Source: Amycolatopsis sp. NBC_01488 (GTDB lineage: Bacteria; Actinomycetota; Actinomycetes; Mycobacteriales; Pseudonocardiaceae). Taken from it: DNA of 64,000 nt. Shown piece after piece: positions 8,894 through 17,348 of this stretch; the stretch's first letter is position 1; every line of letters starts with the position of its first letter. The translations under genes and the position numbers were made by a program. The DNA is taken from positions 5,489,001 to 5,553,000 of the forward strand of contig NZ_CP109434.1 of assembly GCF_036227105.1 (NCBI RefSeq), written 5' to 3'. The notes under the pieces are model-generated. The model saw only the letters and a list, made by a program, of their open reading frames with translations. It was not told where the DNA came from and did no database searches.

Positions 8894-9187
8894 TCAGGCG
8901 GCGTGGTGCTGGTGCTGTGCCGTGACGATCGCCTGGCCGTCGGCCGTCAGGATCGCCGGGACCAGCTCGCCCGGCTGTCCCGGGCGGGCCGGGCGGACCA
9001 GGCCCTGGTGGGCCAGCGCGTGGGCCGCGAACTGGTCGCCGCACGAGATGCCGTCGATGAACAGGTCGGGCTCGCTGCTGCAGGACACCCGGCCGCGGCC
9101 CGCGCCGACTGCTCGCAGCATCGCCAGCATCCGGTGGTTCACCAGGGGGCGCGCGGCCGGTGTCCCGGTCTGTTCGTTCCCGTCCAT
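8894..9187 (-). CDS. Small hypothetical actinobacterial protein
   Basis: A 97-aa protein of unknown function. A good ribosome site (GGGAGGG, 5-6 bases before ATG 9185-9187) supports it as a real gene. The body has MLAMLRAVGAGRGRVSC, two further cysteines (SCSSEPDLFIDGISCGD) and a C-terminal half resembling the end of a winged helix (LVRPARPGQPGELVPAILTADG), followed by a His/Gln-rich tail. The cysteines could bind metal, but spacing does not match a standard zinc ribbon. It lies downstream of the SSB gene on the same strand, separated by a weak hairpin. Confidence 0.65.
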   Translation of the reverse strand: MDGNEQTGTPAARPLVNHRMLAMLRAVGAGRGRVSCSSEPDLFIDGISCGDQFAAHALAHQGLVRPARPGQPGELVPAILTADGQAIVTAQHQHHAA

Positions 9188-9234
9188 CTCGGTCCCTCCC
9201 GCTCGTGGTTCGACCTCGTCCTACCCATGCGTCG

Positions 9235-9250
9235 AACCCGCCGACGGGTT
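9235..9250 (-). terminator. Weak hairpin downstream of ssb-like gene
   Basis: The inverted repeat AACCCG/CGGGTT with a 4-base loop lies 78 bp after the SSB-type gene's stop. The T-run (4 T) is on the plus-strand side, which is the wrong side for a minus-strand transcript, so terminator function is uncertain. Confidence 0.3.
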
Positions 9251-9327
9251 TTCGACAGCACATCCGGAACCGGCCCGGCCAGAAGCGTCCGTCCATCGTC
9301 ACCGCCGCCGGTCGAGCCGGGATCGAC

Positions 9328-9771
9328 TCAGAACGGAGGCTCCGCCCCGGAGCCCACCGGTACCGGCTCCGGCGTCCACGAGCTGTTCGCCTCCCCGGTC
9401 GTGGCCCGGCTGAGCCTGGTCACCTTGGCCGTGGCGTACCGCAGGGCCGGGCCGATCTCGTCGACGTCCAGCTCCGTCACGGTGCGCTTCTCGCCCTCCT
9501 TCGTGTCGAACGACCGCTGTCTCAGCCGGCCCTGGACGATCACGCGGGCACCGCGCCCGAGCGACTCCGCGACGTTCTCCGCGTACTGCCGCCACACGCT
9601 GCAGCGCAGGAACATCGCGTCGCCGTCGCGCCAGGCGCCGGACTCGCGGTCGAACGTGCGGGGCGTGGACGCGACCGTGAAGTTCGCGACCGCGGCGCCG
9701 GACGGGGTGAAGCGCAGCTCGGGGTCGGTCGTCAGGTTGCCGATCACGGTGACCAGCGTTTCGCCTGCCAT
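9328..9771 (-). CDS. ssb: Single-stranded DNA-binding protein, short-tailed paralog
   Basis: OB-fold single-stranded DNA-binding protein (147 aa). The core begins ETLVTVIGNLTTDPELRFT, has the aromatic/structural block CSVWRQYAENVAESLGRG and the strand RVIVQGRLRQRSF, all typical of bacterial SSB. A strong ribosome site (GGAGGAG) precedes ATG 9769-9771. The tail is short and ends SGAEPPF. It lacks the acidic DDDIPF tip through which housekeeping SSB recruits partner proteins, so this is probably an SsbB-like second copy used in sporulation, competence or mobile-DNA contexts. There is no rpsF/rpsR neighbourhood, again against the housekeeping copy. Confidence 0.9.
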   Translation of the reverse strand: MAGETLVTVIGNLTTDPELRFTPSGAAVANFTVASTPRTFDRESGAWRDGDAMFLRCSVWRQYAENVAESLGRGARVIVQGRLRQRSFDTKEGEKRTVTELDVDEIGPALRYATAKVTRLSRATTGEANSSWTPEPVPVGSGAEPPF

Positions 9772-9897
9772 CGGTCTCCTCCTTCTCCTCCGGGTGCGGG
9801 GTGCACCGCTCTTGCCGACGAGGAGAGCACGGGGGTCCGACAGTTCCGGGCCGGGCGACGAGATGCCGGCACCCGGCCGGGCTGGTTTCCGGCCGCC

Positions 9898-10549
9898 ATG
9901 CCGACGGCGTTTCAGAAGGAGCTGGGCACGCTCGCCGACCGGCTGGCGGACCTGTGCGCCCTGGTCGCGATCGCGCTCGAAGACGCCACGCGTGCCGTGC
10001 TCGAAAGTGACCACACGCTGGGCGGACGGGGGCGAGATGACGCCGCCGCGCTCGCGGTCGCCTGCGAGGACCAGGCGGGTGCGCTGTCGGCTCTGCACAC
10101 GCCGCGGGAGGAGGACGTGAAGGCGGTCGCCGGCGCCGTCCACACCGCCGCGGATCTCACTCGGATGGGTGGTCTTGCGCAGGAGGTCGCGCAGCCGCAG
10201 CGAAGGGTGCCGCCGGCCGCCCTCGGCCGGCTGGGCGGGCACGCGGTCGCCTCGGCCCGTGCCCTTCGGGAGTTGCTCGCCGGCGAGAGCGGCGCCAGGC
10301 TGGCCGACGCGGTCGCGCTCGCCGCGGTGGCCGAGCGGGAGCTGCGCGACGAAGCGAGCGGGAGCGATTGGCCGCTCGGGGCCCAGGCCACGGTCGAGGT
10401 CACGCTGCTCGCCGCGGCGTGTGGGGCGGTTCGCCGGGACTTCGGCCCTGATCGCGCGCCGGGTCGCGAAGTCTGCCCACGTCGGGGCCGGACCGGGAGA
10501 GCGCTCGAGGCCGGTCGGCAAGGGGACCGGCGCTCGAGTGCGGAATGGC
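9898..10549 (+). pseudogene. Decayed PhoU-like protein with G-run frameshift
   Basis: From ATG 9898 the frame encodes a PhoU-type helical repeat protein (start PTAFQKELGTLADRLADLC; second repeat GRLGGHAVASARALRELLAG). PhoU normally represses phosphate uptake through PstSCAB/PhoR. Both metal-binding motifs are damaged: the family's DLERMGD is DLTRMGG here, and the second ERFADHA appears only in the +1 frame as GRFAGTSA. The shift falls in GGGG at 10423-10426; with three Gs the frame continues RFAGTSALIARRVAKSA. No stop follows in either frame near the expected 220 residues, so the end coordinate is nominal and abuts the convergent zinc-ribbon gene. A consensus error or a real pseudogene are both possible. 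Confidence 0.6.
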
Positions 10550-10936
10550 TCAGCTGCCCTGCTGGGGGAACTGGGGCGGGTACTGCTGCTGCGGAAGCCC
10601 CTGCGAAGGGTGCTGCGGCTGCGGGAAGCCCTGCGGCTGCGAGGGGTGCGGCGACGGGAACCCCTGCTGCGGGTACCCGCCGGACGGCGGCTGCCGGCCC
10701 TGCTCCTCCTGGGCCTGCAGGCGCAGCGCGTCCTCCTTCGAGATCCGGTTCTCGATCCCGCAGAAGGTGCACTGCGCCGAGTACTTGACGCCGATCGGGA
10801 AGAGCGGGATGAAGAAGAGGGTGAACTTCGTGACCGCCTTCCGCACCGCGTGCGAAGCGGGGTTGCCGCACCGGCCGCACAGGAAGGTCGTCATCGCCAG
10901 CACGTAGATCCGTGTCCGCCAGCCCCAGATCAGCAT
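10550..10936 (-). CDS. Zinc-ribbon membrane-associated protein with P/Q tail
   Basis: A 128-aa protein. CGRCG (near residue 20) and CTFCG (near residue 55) supply the four cysteines of a split zinc ribbon, separated by a hydrophobic stretch (FTLFFIPLFPIGVKYS) that may insert in the membrane. The C-terminal half is a flexible Pro/Gln/Gly-rich repeat tail. Similar zinc-ribbon proteins are widespread in actinomycetes without a known function. ATG 10934-10936 is chosen because family members start MLI(F/W)G; an in-frame GTG at 10984 is less likely. Convergent with the phoU-like pseudogene. Confidence 0.75.
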   Translation of the reverse strand: MLIWGWRTRIYVLAMTTFLCGRCGNPASHAVRKAVTKFTLFFIPLFPIGVKYSAQCTFCGIENRISKEDALRLQAQEEQGRQPPSGGYPQQGFPSPHPSQPQGFPQPQHPSQGLPQQQYPPQFPQQGS

Positions 10937-11030
10937 CGGTACTTCTTTCTCCCAGGTCCTCGTTCGCCGCGCAGCCTCGCACACCGCTGCGCCGCCGCGT
11001 GGCGGTTTCGCCGAACTCGGGGACTAGATT

Positions 11031-11462
11031 GTGATCATGCCGAGCGACTTCGCCCTCAAGACCATGAACGCCGTGCACCGCGGCCTGATCAAGCTCACCG
11101 GCGGGAAGGTGGGCTGGCACGCCGCCATGCCGGTCCTCGAACTCACCACGATCGGCCGCAAGAGCGGGCAGCCGCGGTCGGTGCTGCTGACCTCGCCGCA
11201 CCAGGACGGCGACACGCTGGTCGTCGTGGCTTCGCGCGGCGGGGACGACACGCACCCCGCGTGGTTCCTCAACCTGCGTGACAACCCGGAGGTCGAGGTG
11301 TCGCTGAAGGGCGCGCCGAAGCGGCCGATGCGCGCCCGGGTCGCCGACGCCGACGAGCGCGCGAAGCTGTGGCCGAAGATCGCCGGCCAGTTCAAGAACT
11401 ACGCGCAGTACCAGACCAAGACCGAGCGCGAGATCCCGCTCGTCTTCCTCGAACCGCGCTAG
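11031..11462 (+). CDS. F420-type deazaflavin-dependent nitroreductase-family protein
   Basis: A 143-aa protein of the DUF385/Ddn family (split beta-barrel, FMN-binding-like fold) that uses reduced coenzyme F420 to reduce or detoxify substrates. Family marks are LTTIGRKSGQPRSVLLT, the glycine-rich VVASRGGDDTHPAWFLNLRDN and the C-terminal PLVFLEPR. The start is GTG 11031, with GGGGA at 11019-11023 seven bases upstream; ATG 11037 is the alternative. Its stop overlaps the convergent penicillin-binding protein stop by 4 bases. F420 enzymes fit an actinomycete host. Confidence 0.9.
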   Translation: MIMPSDFALKTMNAVHRGLIKLTGGKVGWHAAMPVLELTTIGRKSGQPRSVLLTSPHQDGDTLVVVASRGGDDTHPAWFLNLRDNPEVEVSLKGAPKRPMRARVADADERAKLWPKIAGQFKNYAQYQTKTEREIPLVFLEPR

Positions 11463-13579
11463 TTCCGCGCGGTCAGGTACGCCGGGTCCGGCCCGGGGAT
11501 CGGCTGGTCCGGCACGCCCGCGAGCAGCTGGCTCATCGCGTGGAAATACGGCGGCGCGGCGACCGTGCCGCCGAACGCGCCGTGGCCGCAGTTGCCCAGG
11601 TGCACCGGCGTGCCCGGGCAGATTTCGCGCGGGCGCGGGCCGTCGGCGAAGACCATGGACGACACCGCGTAGCCGTCGACACCGCCGACGAACGCGACGG
11701 ACTCGCTCTGCTGCGTCGTGCCGGTCTTGCCGATGTCGGGCCGGGTCCAGCCGGCCGCGCGCGCCGCCTGGGCCGACGTGCCGCTGGTGGTGTCCTTGCT
11801 CAGCCCCGCTTCCAGGGTGTTCGCGACGCCGGTCGGGATGACCTGCTCGCACCCCTGCTGCTGCACCGGGACGGCGTTCCCGTTCCGGTCGGTCACCGAG
11901 AGGATCGGGGTGGGCGGGCACCAGACGCCCCCGCTCATCAGCGTCGCCGAGACGTTCGCCATCTCCAGCGGGCTCACCGGGCTGTTGCCCAAGGTGAACG
12001 ACAGCAGGTTCCGGAAGTACTGCGACTGCGGCTCGTCGTACTGCGGGTTCGACGACTTCGGGTCCGGCGTCGCGCCCGCGTCGTTCGTGGCCAGGGTGTT
12101 CCGCAGGCCCAGCTTGTAGGCCATGTCGAGCACGGCGGGCATCCCGACCTGGCTCTCGAGCCCGACGAAGGCGACGTTCGGTGACGTCGCGAGCCCGTCG
12201 GCGAGGGTGATCGGATCGGCGTAGTGGCCGTCGTTGTGGACGGTGTAGCACGCGGTGTGCGCGTTGGCGTTCGGCGGCGCGAAGCACTGGCTGTCCGGGT
12301 TGGGCAACGGCGTCTCGAGGCCCGCCTTGCCGGTGACGAGCGCCGCGGCGGAGGTGAAGATCTTGAACGACGAGCCCGCGCCGAACTCGTTGCTCGCGTC
12401 CGCGACGATGTCCGTGGACGTCTGGCCCTGCGCGGGATCGGTGCCGTAGTTCCGGTTGGCGACCATGGCGAGCACCTGGTGCCCGGTCGAGCCCGGCTGC
12501 ACGACGGCGAAGGTGTTGGCCACGCCGTCCTGCGTGGTCGGGACGTTCGCGTCGACGGCGTCCTTCGTCACCTGCGAGACACGCGGGTCGAGGGTCGTCT
12601 TGATCGTGTAGCCACCGGTGGCGAGCTGGTCCGCGGTGAACCCGGCGTGCACCAGGTAGTTTTCCGCGTAGGCGCAGAAGAACCCGGCGTCCGGCGCCGC
12701 GCCCATGCACGTCCCGGACGGCGTCACCGGCCCGTTCGGCAGCAGCCCGAGCGGGGCCGCCTTCGCCGTCGCCGCGTAGGACGCGGGGAGGGAGCCGTTG
12801 GTGACCATGTCGTCGATGACGAGGTTGCGCCGCTGCAGCGCCTTGGCCGGGTGCGTGTACGGGTTGTAGACGCTCGGGTTGTTCACCATTCCGGCGAGCA
12901 ACGCGGCCTGCGGAACGGTCAGTTTGTCCGCTGTGGTCCCGAAGTAGGCTTTCGCCGCCGAACCGACGCCGTACACCGTTCCGCTGAATTCCACGACGTT
13001 CAGGTACGCGGCGAGAATGTCGTCCTTGCTCATCGTGTCGTTGAGCTGGACGGCCATTTTCGCTTCCCGCAGCTTGCGCGCGACGGAGTCCTCGCGGTCG
13101 GCCGCCTGGGCCACCGGGTCGGTCCGGTCGACGACGTTCACGAGGTAGTTCTTGACGTACTGCTGCGAGATCGTCGACGCGCCCTGCAGCGAGCCGCCGG
13201 TGCTGTCGTTGACCGCCGCGCGGAGCATGCCCTGCACGTCGACGCCGCCTTCGGTGTAGAACCGGCGGTCCTCGACCGCGATGATCGCGGCCTTCATGGT
13301 GGTCGCGATCCCGGCCGCGGTGACCGGGAGCCGGTACTGCGCGTAGAGCGTCGCGATCGGCGTGCCGTCGCGGTCGGTCACCGTCGTGGTCAGCGGCGGG
13401 TCGGCCGCGGCGAGCTGCGCGGAAATGGTGTCCACCGAATCACTGACCTGATTCGACAGCACGCCGGCGCCGATGGCCGCGGGTGCCATCGTGCCCGCCA
13501 CGAGAATTCCGGCGAGAACGCACAATCCGACCAAAGAGAACACGCCAGGACGACCATTCACGGAACCGAGATTAGCCAT
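11459..13579 (-). CDS. Class A penicillin-binding protein (glycosyltransferase/transpeptidase)
   Basis: Bifunctional peptidoglycan synthase (706 aa). After an N-terminal membrane anchor (VFSLVGLCVLAGILVAG) the GT51 glycosyltransferase domain shows the catalytic glutamate in AVEDRRFYTEGGVD (near 100) and GASTISQQYVKNYL. The transpeptidase domain has SSFK (near 402, acylated serine), the SxN motif as SPN in LATSPNVAFVGL, and KTGT near 615. The C-terminus is short, without PASTA repeats. It polymerises and crosslinks glycan strands on the outer face of the membrane. It lies 36 bp upstream of nothing on its own strand; the ABC exporter genes are on the same strand further upstream. Confidence 0.93.
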   Translation of the reverse strand: MANLGSVNGRPGVFSLVGLCVLAGILVAGTMAPAAIGAGVLSNQVSDSVDTISAQLAAADPPLTTTVTDRDGTPIATLYAQYRLPVTAAGIATTMKAAIIAVEDRRFYTEGGVDVQGMLRAAVNDSTGGSLQGASTISQQYVKNYLVNVVDRTDPVAQAADREDSVARKLREAKMAVQLNDTMSKDDILAAYLNVVEFSGTVYGVGSAAKAYFGTTADKLTVPQAALLAGMVNNPSVYNPYTHPAKALQRRNLVIDDMVTNGSLPASYAATAKAAPLGLLPNGPVTPSGTCMGAAPDAGFFCAYAENYLVHAGFTADQLATGGYTIKTTLDPRVSQVTKDAVDANVPTTQDGVANTFAVVQPGSTGHQVLAMVANRNYGTDPAQGQTSTDIVADASNEFGAGSSFKIFTSAAALVTGKAGLETPLPNPDSQCFAPPNANAHTACYTVHNDGHYADPITLADGLATSPNVAFVGLESQVGMPAVLDMAYKLGLRNTLATNDAGATPDPKSSNPQYDEPQSQYFRNLLSFTLGNSPVSPLEMANVSATLMSGGVWCPPTPILSVTDRNGNAVPVQQQGCEQVIPTGVANTLEAGLSKDTTSGTSAQAARAAGWTRPDIGKTGTTQQSESVAFVGGVDGYAVSSMVFADGPRPREICPGTPVHLGNCGHGAFGGTVAAPPYFHAMSQLLAGVPDQPIPGPDPAYLTARN

Positions 13580-13615
13580 CCGGGAATGAAGCTTCTGTTC
13601 GGTGAGACATGTGCC

Positions 13616-14437
13616 TCACCGGGCCAACCTGCCGAGCAGCGCGGAAGCGACCGCGACTCCGGCGGCCGTCGCCGCGGCCAGCACGCCGAAGTCGAGGCCC
13701 AGGTGCGCGGGCGTCCCGATCAGCAGGCCGCGCAGCGCGTCGACCTGGTAGCTCAGCGGGTTGACGTGGCTGAGCACCTTCAGCCACGACGGCATCAGGT
13801 CCACCGGGTAGAGCGCGTTCGAGCCGAAGAACAGCGGCATCGTGATCGCCTGGCCGATGCCCATCAGCCGTTCCCGCGACAGCACGATCCCGGCGATCAC
13901 GATGGACAGGCAGCAGAAGAACGCCGACCCGAGCACGAGCACGACGGCCATCGCCAGCAGCTTCAGCGGGTTCACGGTCAGCCCGACGCCGAGGATCGCG
14001 GCCAGGATCAGCACCATCAGGGCCTGCACGAGCGCGCGGACGCCGGCGGCGAACGCCTTGCCCGCGACGAGCGCGGCCCGCGGGGTCGGCGTCACCAGGA
14101 GCTTGGCGAGCACGCCTGCGTCGCGTTCCCAGATGATCTGGATGCCGTAGAAGATCGAGATGAACAACGCCGACTGCGCGAGGATGCCGGGGGCCAGGTA
14201 GTCGAGGTACGGCGTCGAGCCGGTCGGGATCGCCCGCAGCCGGGTGAACGTCTCCCCGAAGATCAGCAGCCACAGCGCGGGCTGGATCGCCCGGGTGAGC
14301 AGCTCGGTCTGGTCGCGCCGCAGCTTTTGCAGCTCCACCAGGCACATCGCGCCGACGCGGGCGGCGAGGATGCGCGCCTGGCGCAGCGGACCGGGGTCAG
14401 CCGAGACGGCGGGCGGTGCGGCGAGTGGCACGGACAC
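13616..14437 (-). CDS. ABC-2 type permease, DrrB-like
   Basis: Membrane subunit (273 aa, about six helices) of an ABC exporter of the daunorubicin-resistance type. The ABC-2 signature is the C-terminal stretch HVNPLSYQVDALRGLL. It overlaps the upstream ATPase gene by 41 bp and is the last gene of the marR-ATPase-permease operon. Such exporters pump lipophilic drugs or lipids. Start ATG 14435-14437. Confidence 0.9.
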   Translation of the reverse strand: MSVPLAAPPAVSADPGPLRQARILAARVGAMCLVELQKLRRDQTELLTRAIQPALWLLIFGETFTRLRAIPTGSTPYLDYLAPGILAQSALFISIFYGIQIIWERDAGVLAKLLVTPTPRAALVAGKAFAAGVRALVQALMVLILAAILGVGLTVNPLKLLAMAVVLVLGSAFFCCLSIVIAGIVLSRERLMGIGQAITMPLFFGSNALYPVDLMPSWLKVLSHVNPLSYQVDALRGLLIGTPAHLGLDFGVLAAATAAGVAVASALLGRLAR

Positions 14438-15200
14438 TGCGGATCCCTCCTTCGTCGGTTTCGAGGCGGTCGCCGGTGACCGCGCGGAAGACGTCGTCCA
14501 ATGTGGACCCCGGGCCGAGGTCGGTCTCGAGCTCGGCGGGCGTGCCCAGTGCCCGGATCCGGCCGGTGTGCATGAGCGCGACGCGGTCGCAGTACTGCTC
14601 GGCCTCGTCCATGTAGTGGGTGGTGACGAGCACGGTCATGCCGGTGTCGGCGCGGATCTGCGTGATCCGCTCCCACACGGCCGAGCGGGCGACCGGGTCG
14701 AGCCCGATCGTCGGCTCGTCGAGGATCAGCAGCCGTGGCGAGCTGACCAGCGCCTGGGCGAGCTCCAGCCGGCGGATCATGCCGCCGGAATAGCCCTTCG
14801 CGACGCGATCGGCGTCGTCGGTCAGCCCGACGAGGTCCAGGGCCCGCCGCACTTCGCCGTCGCGCCGCGCGCGGGGCACGTCGAAGAGGCGAGCGAACAA
14901 CGCGACGTTCTCGCGGCCGGTCAGGGCGCCGTCGGCCGACAGCTGCTGCGGGACGTAACCGATGAGCCGGCGTACGGCCATCCGGCGGCGCGCGACGTCG
15001 ACGCCGAAGACGGTGATGTGGTCCGGTGCCGTGGGCAGCAGCGTGGTGATCATCCGGAGCGTCGTCGTCTTGCCGGCACCGTTCGGGCCGAGCAGGCCGA
15101 ACACCTCGCCGGGCGAGATCTCGAGGTCGACGCCGTCCACCGCCCGGGTCGTCCCGAACGAGTGACTCACGCCGGTGCACCGCACCGCGGGTTCGGTCAT
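14397..15200 (-). CDS. ABC transporter ATPase, DrrA-like
   Basis: ATP-binding subunit (267 aa) energising the adjacent ABC-2 permease. Walker A is GPNGAGKTTT, the signature is YSGGMIRRLELAQAL, Walker B is LLILDEPTIGLDP, and the switch His is in VTTHYMDEAE. The C-terminal GSTLDDVFRAVTG is the typical DrrA-family end. ATG 15198-15200 overlaps the MarR stop as ATGA, showing translational coupling. A DrrAB pair under a MarR repressor is a standard inducible efflux arrangement; the exported compound is unknown. Confidence 0.93.
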   Translation of the reverse strand: MTEPAVRCTGVSHSFGTTRAVDGVDLEISPGEVFGLLGPNGAGKTTTLRMITTLLPTAPDHITVFGVDVARRRMAVRRLIGYVPQQLSADGALTGRENVALFARLFDVPRARRDGEVRRALDLVGLTDDADRVAKGYSGGMIRRLELAQALVSSPRLLILDEPTIGLDPVARSAVWERITQIRADTGMTVLVTTHYMDEAEQYCDRVALMHTGRIRALGTPAELETDLGPGSTLDDVFRAVTGDRLETDEGGIRSVRATRRTARRLG

Positions 15201-15646
15201 GGCTGCTCCTTCAGGATGCCCATGAGCTTTTCGAGTGCCGGCAACGCCTGTTCGATCGCCGCGGTGTCCTCTTCGGACAGTCCGGTGAGGGCGTCGGCGA
15301 CGAGCCCGGTGCGGGCCCGGCGCAGGGCCGCCATCCGGTCGCGCGCGGCGGCGGTGATCTCCAGCCGGGCCGCGCGCCGGTCGGCGGGGTCGGCTTCGCG
15401 GCGCAGCAGGCCGGCGTCGACGAGCTGGTTCACCAGCGTGCTGACGGAGTTGGCGGCCAGGTGCAGTTCGCGCGCGGCCGCGGCGACGCCGATGCCCGGC
15501 TGGTCGGCGACCACGCGCAGGACCTCGACCTGCGCGCCGGGCAGCGGGAAGCCCGGCACGTCGGGCCCGTCGGCGCGCACGCGGCGGCGCACCACCCGGC
15601 GGATCCCCTGGACGGTGCCGAGCAGTCGTTCGGCGAGTTCGGTCAT
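15197..15646 (-). CDS. MarR-family regulator of the ABC exporter
   Basis: Winged-helix repressor (149 aa), first gene of the operon with the DrrAB-like exporter. The recognition region is VAAAARELHLAANSVSTLVNQLVDAGLLRREADPADRRAARLEIT, which includes the MarR wing motif DPADRRAARL. ATG 15644-15646 follows only a weak ribosome site; a TTG at 15682 is less likely as it would sit in the palindrome upstream. Probably autoregulated and derepressed by the exporter's substrate. Confidence 0.9.
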   Translation of the reverse strand: MTELAERLLGTVQGIRRVVRRRVRADGPDVPGFPLPGAQVEVLRVVADQPGIGVAAAARELHLAANSVSTLVNQLVDAGLLRREADPADRRAARLEITAAARDRMAALRRARTGLVADALTGLSEEDTAAIEQALPALEKLMGILKEQP

Positions 15647-15675
15647 GCTTCCAAGGTAGCTCTGATTCAGACCTA

Positions 15676-15688
15676 TTAGCAACGCTAA
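15676..15688. promoter_or_regulatory. Candidate MarR operator
   Basis: The perfect inverted repeat TTAGC-AAC-GCTAA lies 30 bp upstream of the marR-type start and between that gene and the next gene on the same strand. AT-rich palindromes of this size are typical MarR sites. Assignment rests on position and symmetry only. Confidence 0.5.
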
Positions 15689-15715
15689 ATGTCTGGTTGG
15701 CCGGGAAGATCCCGA

Positions 15716-16042
15716 TCAGGGCAGTCGCGCGGCTTCGGCGAGTGCCAGGTCGAGCAGGCCGGGGAAGCGCGCGTCGAACTCCTCGCGGCGCAACGCGTTC
15801 AGCCGTTGCGTGCCGCTGTCCCACTGCTTCAGCAGGCCCGCCGCGCGGAGGATCTTGAAGTGCCGGGACGCCGCGGGCTTGCTGACCGGCGGCATGATCG
15901 CGCCGCACGACTGGCCGGGTGCGCGGGCGAGGGCGGCGACCATGGCCAGGCGGTGCGGGTCGCGCAGGGCTGCCAGCGCCTCGGGGAACGAGACGTCCTC
16001 GAGGGCCGGGTGCTCCAGGGGCGTCGCGGTGCGGCTGGCCAT
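15716..16042 (-). CDS. ArsR-family winged-helix repressor
   Basis: Small DNA-binding protein (108 aa from ATG 16042). The fold is clear: FPEALAALRDPHRLAMVAALAR, GQSCGAIMPPVSKPAASRHFKILRAAGLL, and the wing. No metal-binding cysteine pair is seen apart from one Cys, so it is probably a non-metal ArsR member. An in-frame ATG at 16102 would add 20 residues but lies in the middle of the inverted repeat at 16092-16113, so 16042 is preferred. Divergent to the oxidoreductase gene, which it likely represses. Confidence 0.85.
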   Translation of the reverse strand: MASRTATPLEHPALEDVSFPEALAALRDPHRLAMVAALARAPGQSCGAIMPPVSKPAASRHFKILRAAGLLKQWDSGTQRLNALRREEFDARFPGLLDLALAEAARLP

Positions 16043-16091
16043 GGTCCGAGTATCCCTGGTTGCCGTGGCGCGGGCCGCTGTGCCAGGCTCG

Positions 16092-16113
16092 ATGTTAGCC
16101 ATTCGATTAACAT
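16092..16113. promoter_or_regulatory. Inverted repeat between arsR-type gene and oxidoreductase
   Basis: Arms ATGTTA and TAACAT flank a 10-base spacer in the 82-bp divergent gap. The ribosome site GAGGAGG of the oxidoreductase follows directly at 16114-16120. This is the natural place for a dimeric ArsR repressor to control both genes. Confidence 0.45.
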
Positions 16114-16124
16114 GAGGAGGTCCG

Positions 16125-17129
16125 GTGCGCGTCTACCGTCCCGAGTCCGGCCGTCTGGTCCAGCGGGAAGAGCCGGTGCCCGAGCCACGGCGCGGCGAGG
16201 TGCTCGTCCGGGTGCGGGCGACGTCGCTGAACTACCGGGACCTGCTCATCCTCGACGGCGACCACTTCACGAACGGGCCCGGCAGCCTGATCCCGGTGTC
16301 CGACGCCGCGGGCGAGGTCGCCGCGGTGGGCGAGGGCGTCACGCGCTTCGCGGTCGGCGACCGGGTGATCAACGCCTTCCACGCGAACTGGATCGGCGGC
16401 CGGCTGCCCGCCGCGGAAACCCTGCGCGGCTACGGCAACGGCCAGGACGGCTGGCTCGCCGGCTACCGCGCCGTCTCGGAGAACGCGCTCGTCGCGCTCC
16501 CGGATCGGCTGACCTTCGAGCAGGGCGCGACGCTGCCGTGCGCCGCGGTGACGGCGTGGACCTCGCTCAACGGCGGCACGCCGCTGGGGCCGGCCGACGT
16601 CGTGCTCACCCTCGGCACCGGCGGGGTCTCGCTGTTCGCCCTGCAGCTGGCCAAGGCACACGGCGCGCGCGTGATCGCGACGACGTCGAGCCCGGAGAAG
16701 GCGGCGAAGCTGACCGCGCTCGGCGCGGACACCGTGATCGACTACCGGGCGACCCCCGAGTGGGGCAAGGCCGTGCTCGACGCCACCGGTGGCCACGGGG
16801 CCGACCGGATCGTCGAAGTCGGCGGGCCGGGCACGTTCGCGCAGTCGATCGTCGCGGCCGGGACGCACCACGCCGACATCGCGCTCGTCGGGTTCGTCGG
16901 CACCGGGGGAGCGCCGGTGGACTTCATGGACCTGTTCCGCAGCGGCGCGACCGTGCGGAAGATCTGGGTCGGCAGCCGCGACGACACCGAGGACCTCGTC
17001 CGGCGCCTGGCCGTGCGCCCGATCGAACCGGTCGTCGACAGCGTTCACCCGTTCGACGACGCCGGGGTGGCGTTCGAGCGGTTCCGGAGCCGGCAGAACC
17101 TGGGGAAGGTCGTGATTTCGGGGGCGTGA
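16125..17129 (+). CDS. Medium-chain (zinc-free) NAD(P)H oxidoreductase
   Basis: MDR-superfamily oxidoreductase (334 aa). The N-terminal GroES-like domain has SLNYRDLLILDG, where the usual Cys zinc ligand is replaced, so it is a zinc-free quinone-reductase/enoyl-reductase type. The Rossmann domain shows LTLGTGGVSLFALQLAKAHGA with later VIDY and VEVGGPGTF. It would reduce a quinone, enone or alcohol/aldehyde pair with NAD(P)H. GTG 16125 follows GAGGAGG by 4 bases. Divergently paired with an ArsR regulator across a palindrome. Confidence 0.88.
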   Translation: MRVYRPESGRLVQREEPVPEPRRGEVLVRVRATSLNYRDLLILDGDHFTNGPGSLIPVSDAAGEVAAVGEGVTRFAVGDRVINAFHANWIGGRLPAAETLRGYGNGQDGWLAGYRAVSENALVALPDRLTFEQGATLPCAAVTAWTSLNGGTPLGPADVVLTLGTGGVSLFALQLAKAHGARVIATTSSPEKAAKLTALGADTVIDYRATPEWGKAVLDATGGHGADRIVEVGGPGTFAQSIVAAGTHHADIALVGFVGTGGAPVDFMDLFRSGATVRKIWVGSRDDTEDLVRRLAVRPIEPVVDSVHPFDDAGVAFERFRSRQNLGKVVISGA

Positions 17130-17348
17130 GGCGAGAGGGATACCGCTGATCGGCTGAACCTGACTCCGAGTGACCGTTCGGCGGCGAAGTGCCGCCGTTC
17201 GCCGCGTGACCGCGTGGTTCCGGTCCGGAACCGGCGGCCGCGGGCGCATGCTGTCCTCTCCGACCCCCGCGTCCCCGCGCCTGACGTCCATTGTGGACAT
17301 TGCCAGTGCGCCCGGCCCGGCGGTCTTTCGCTACCGGAGACAGGACAC

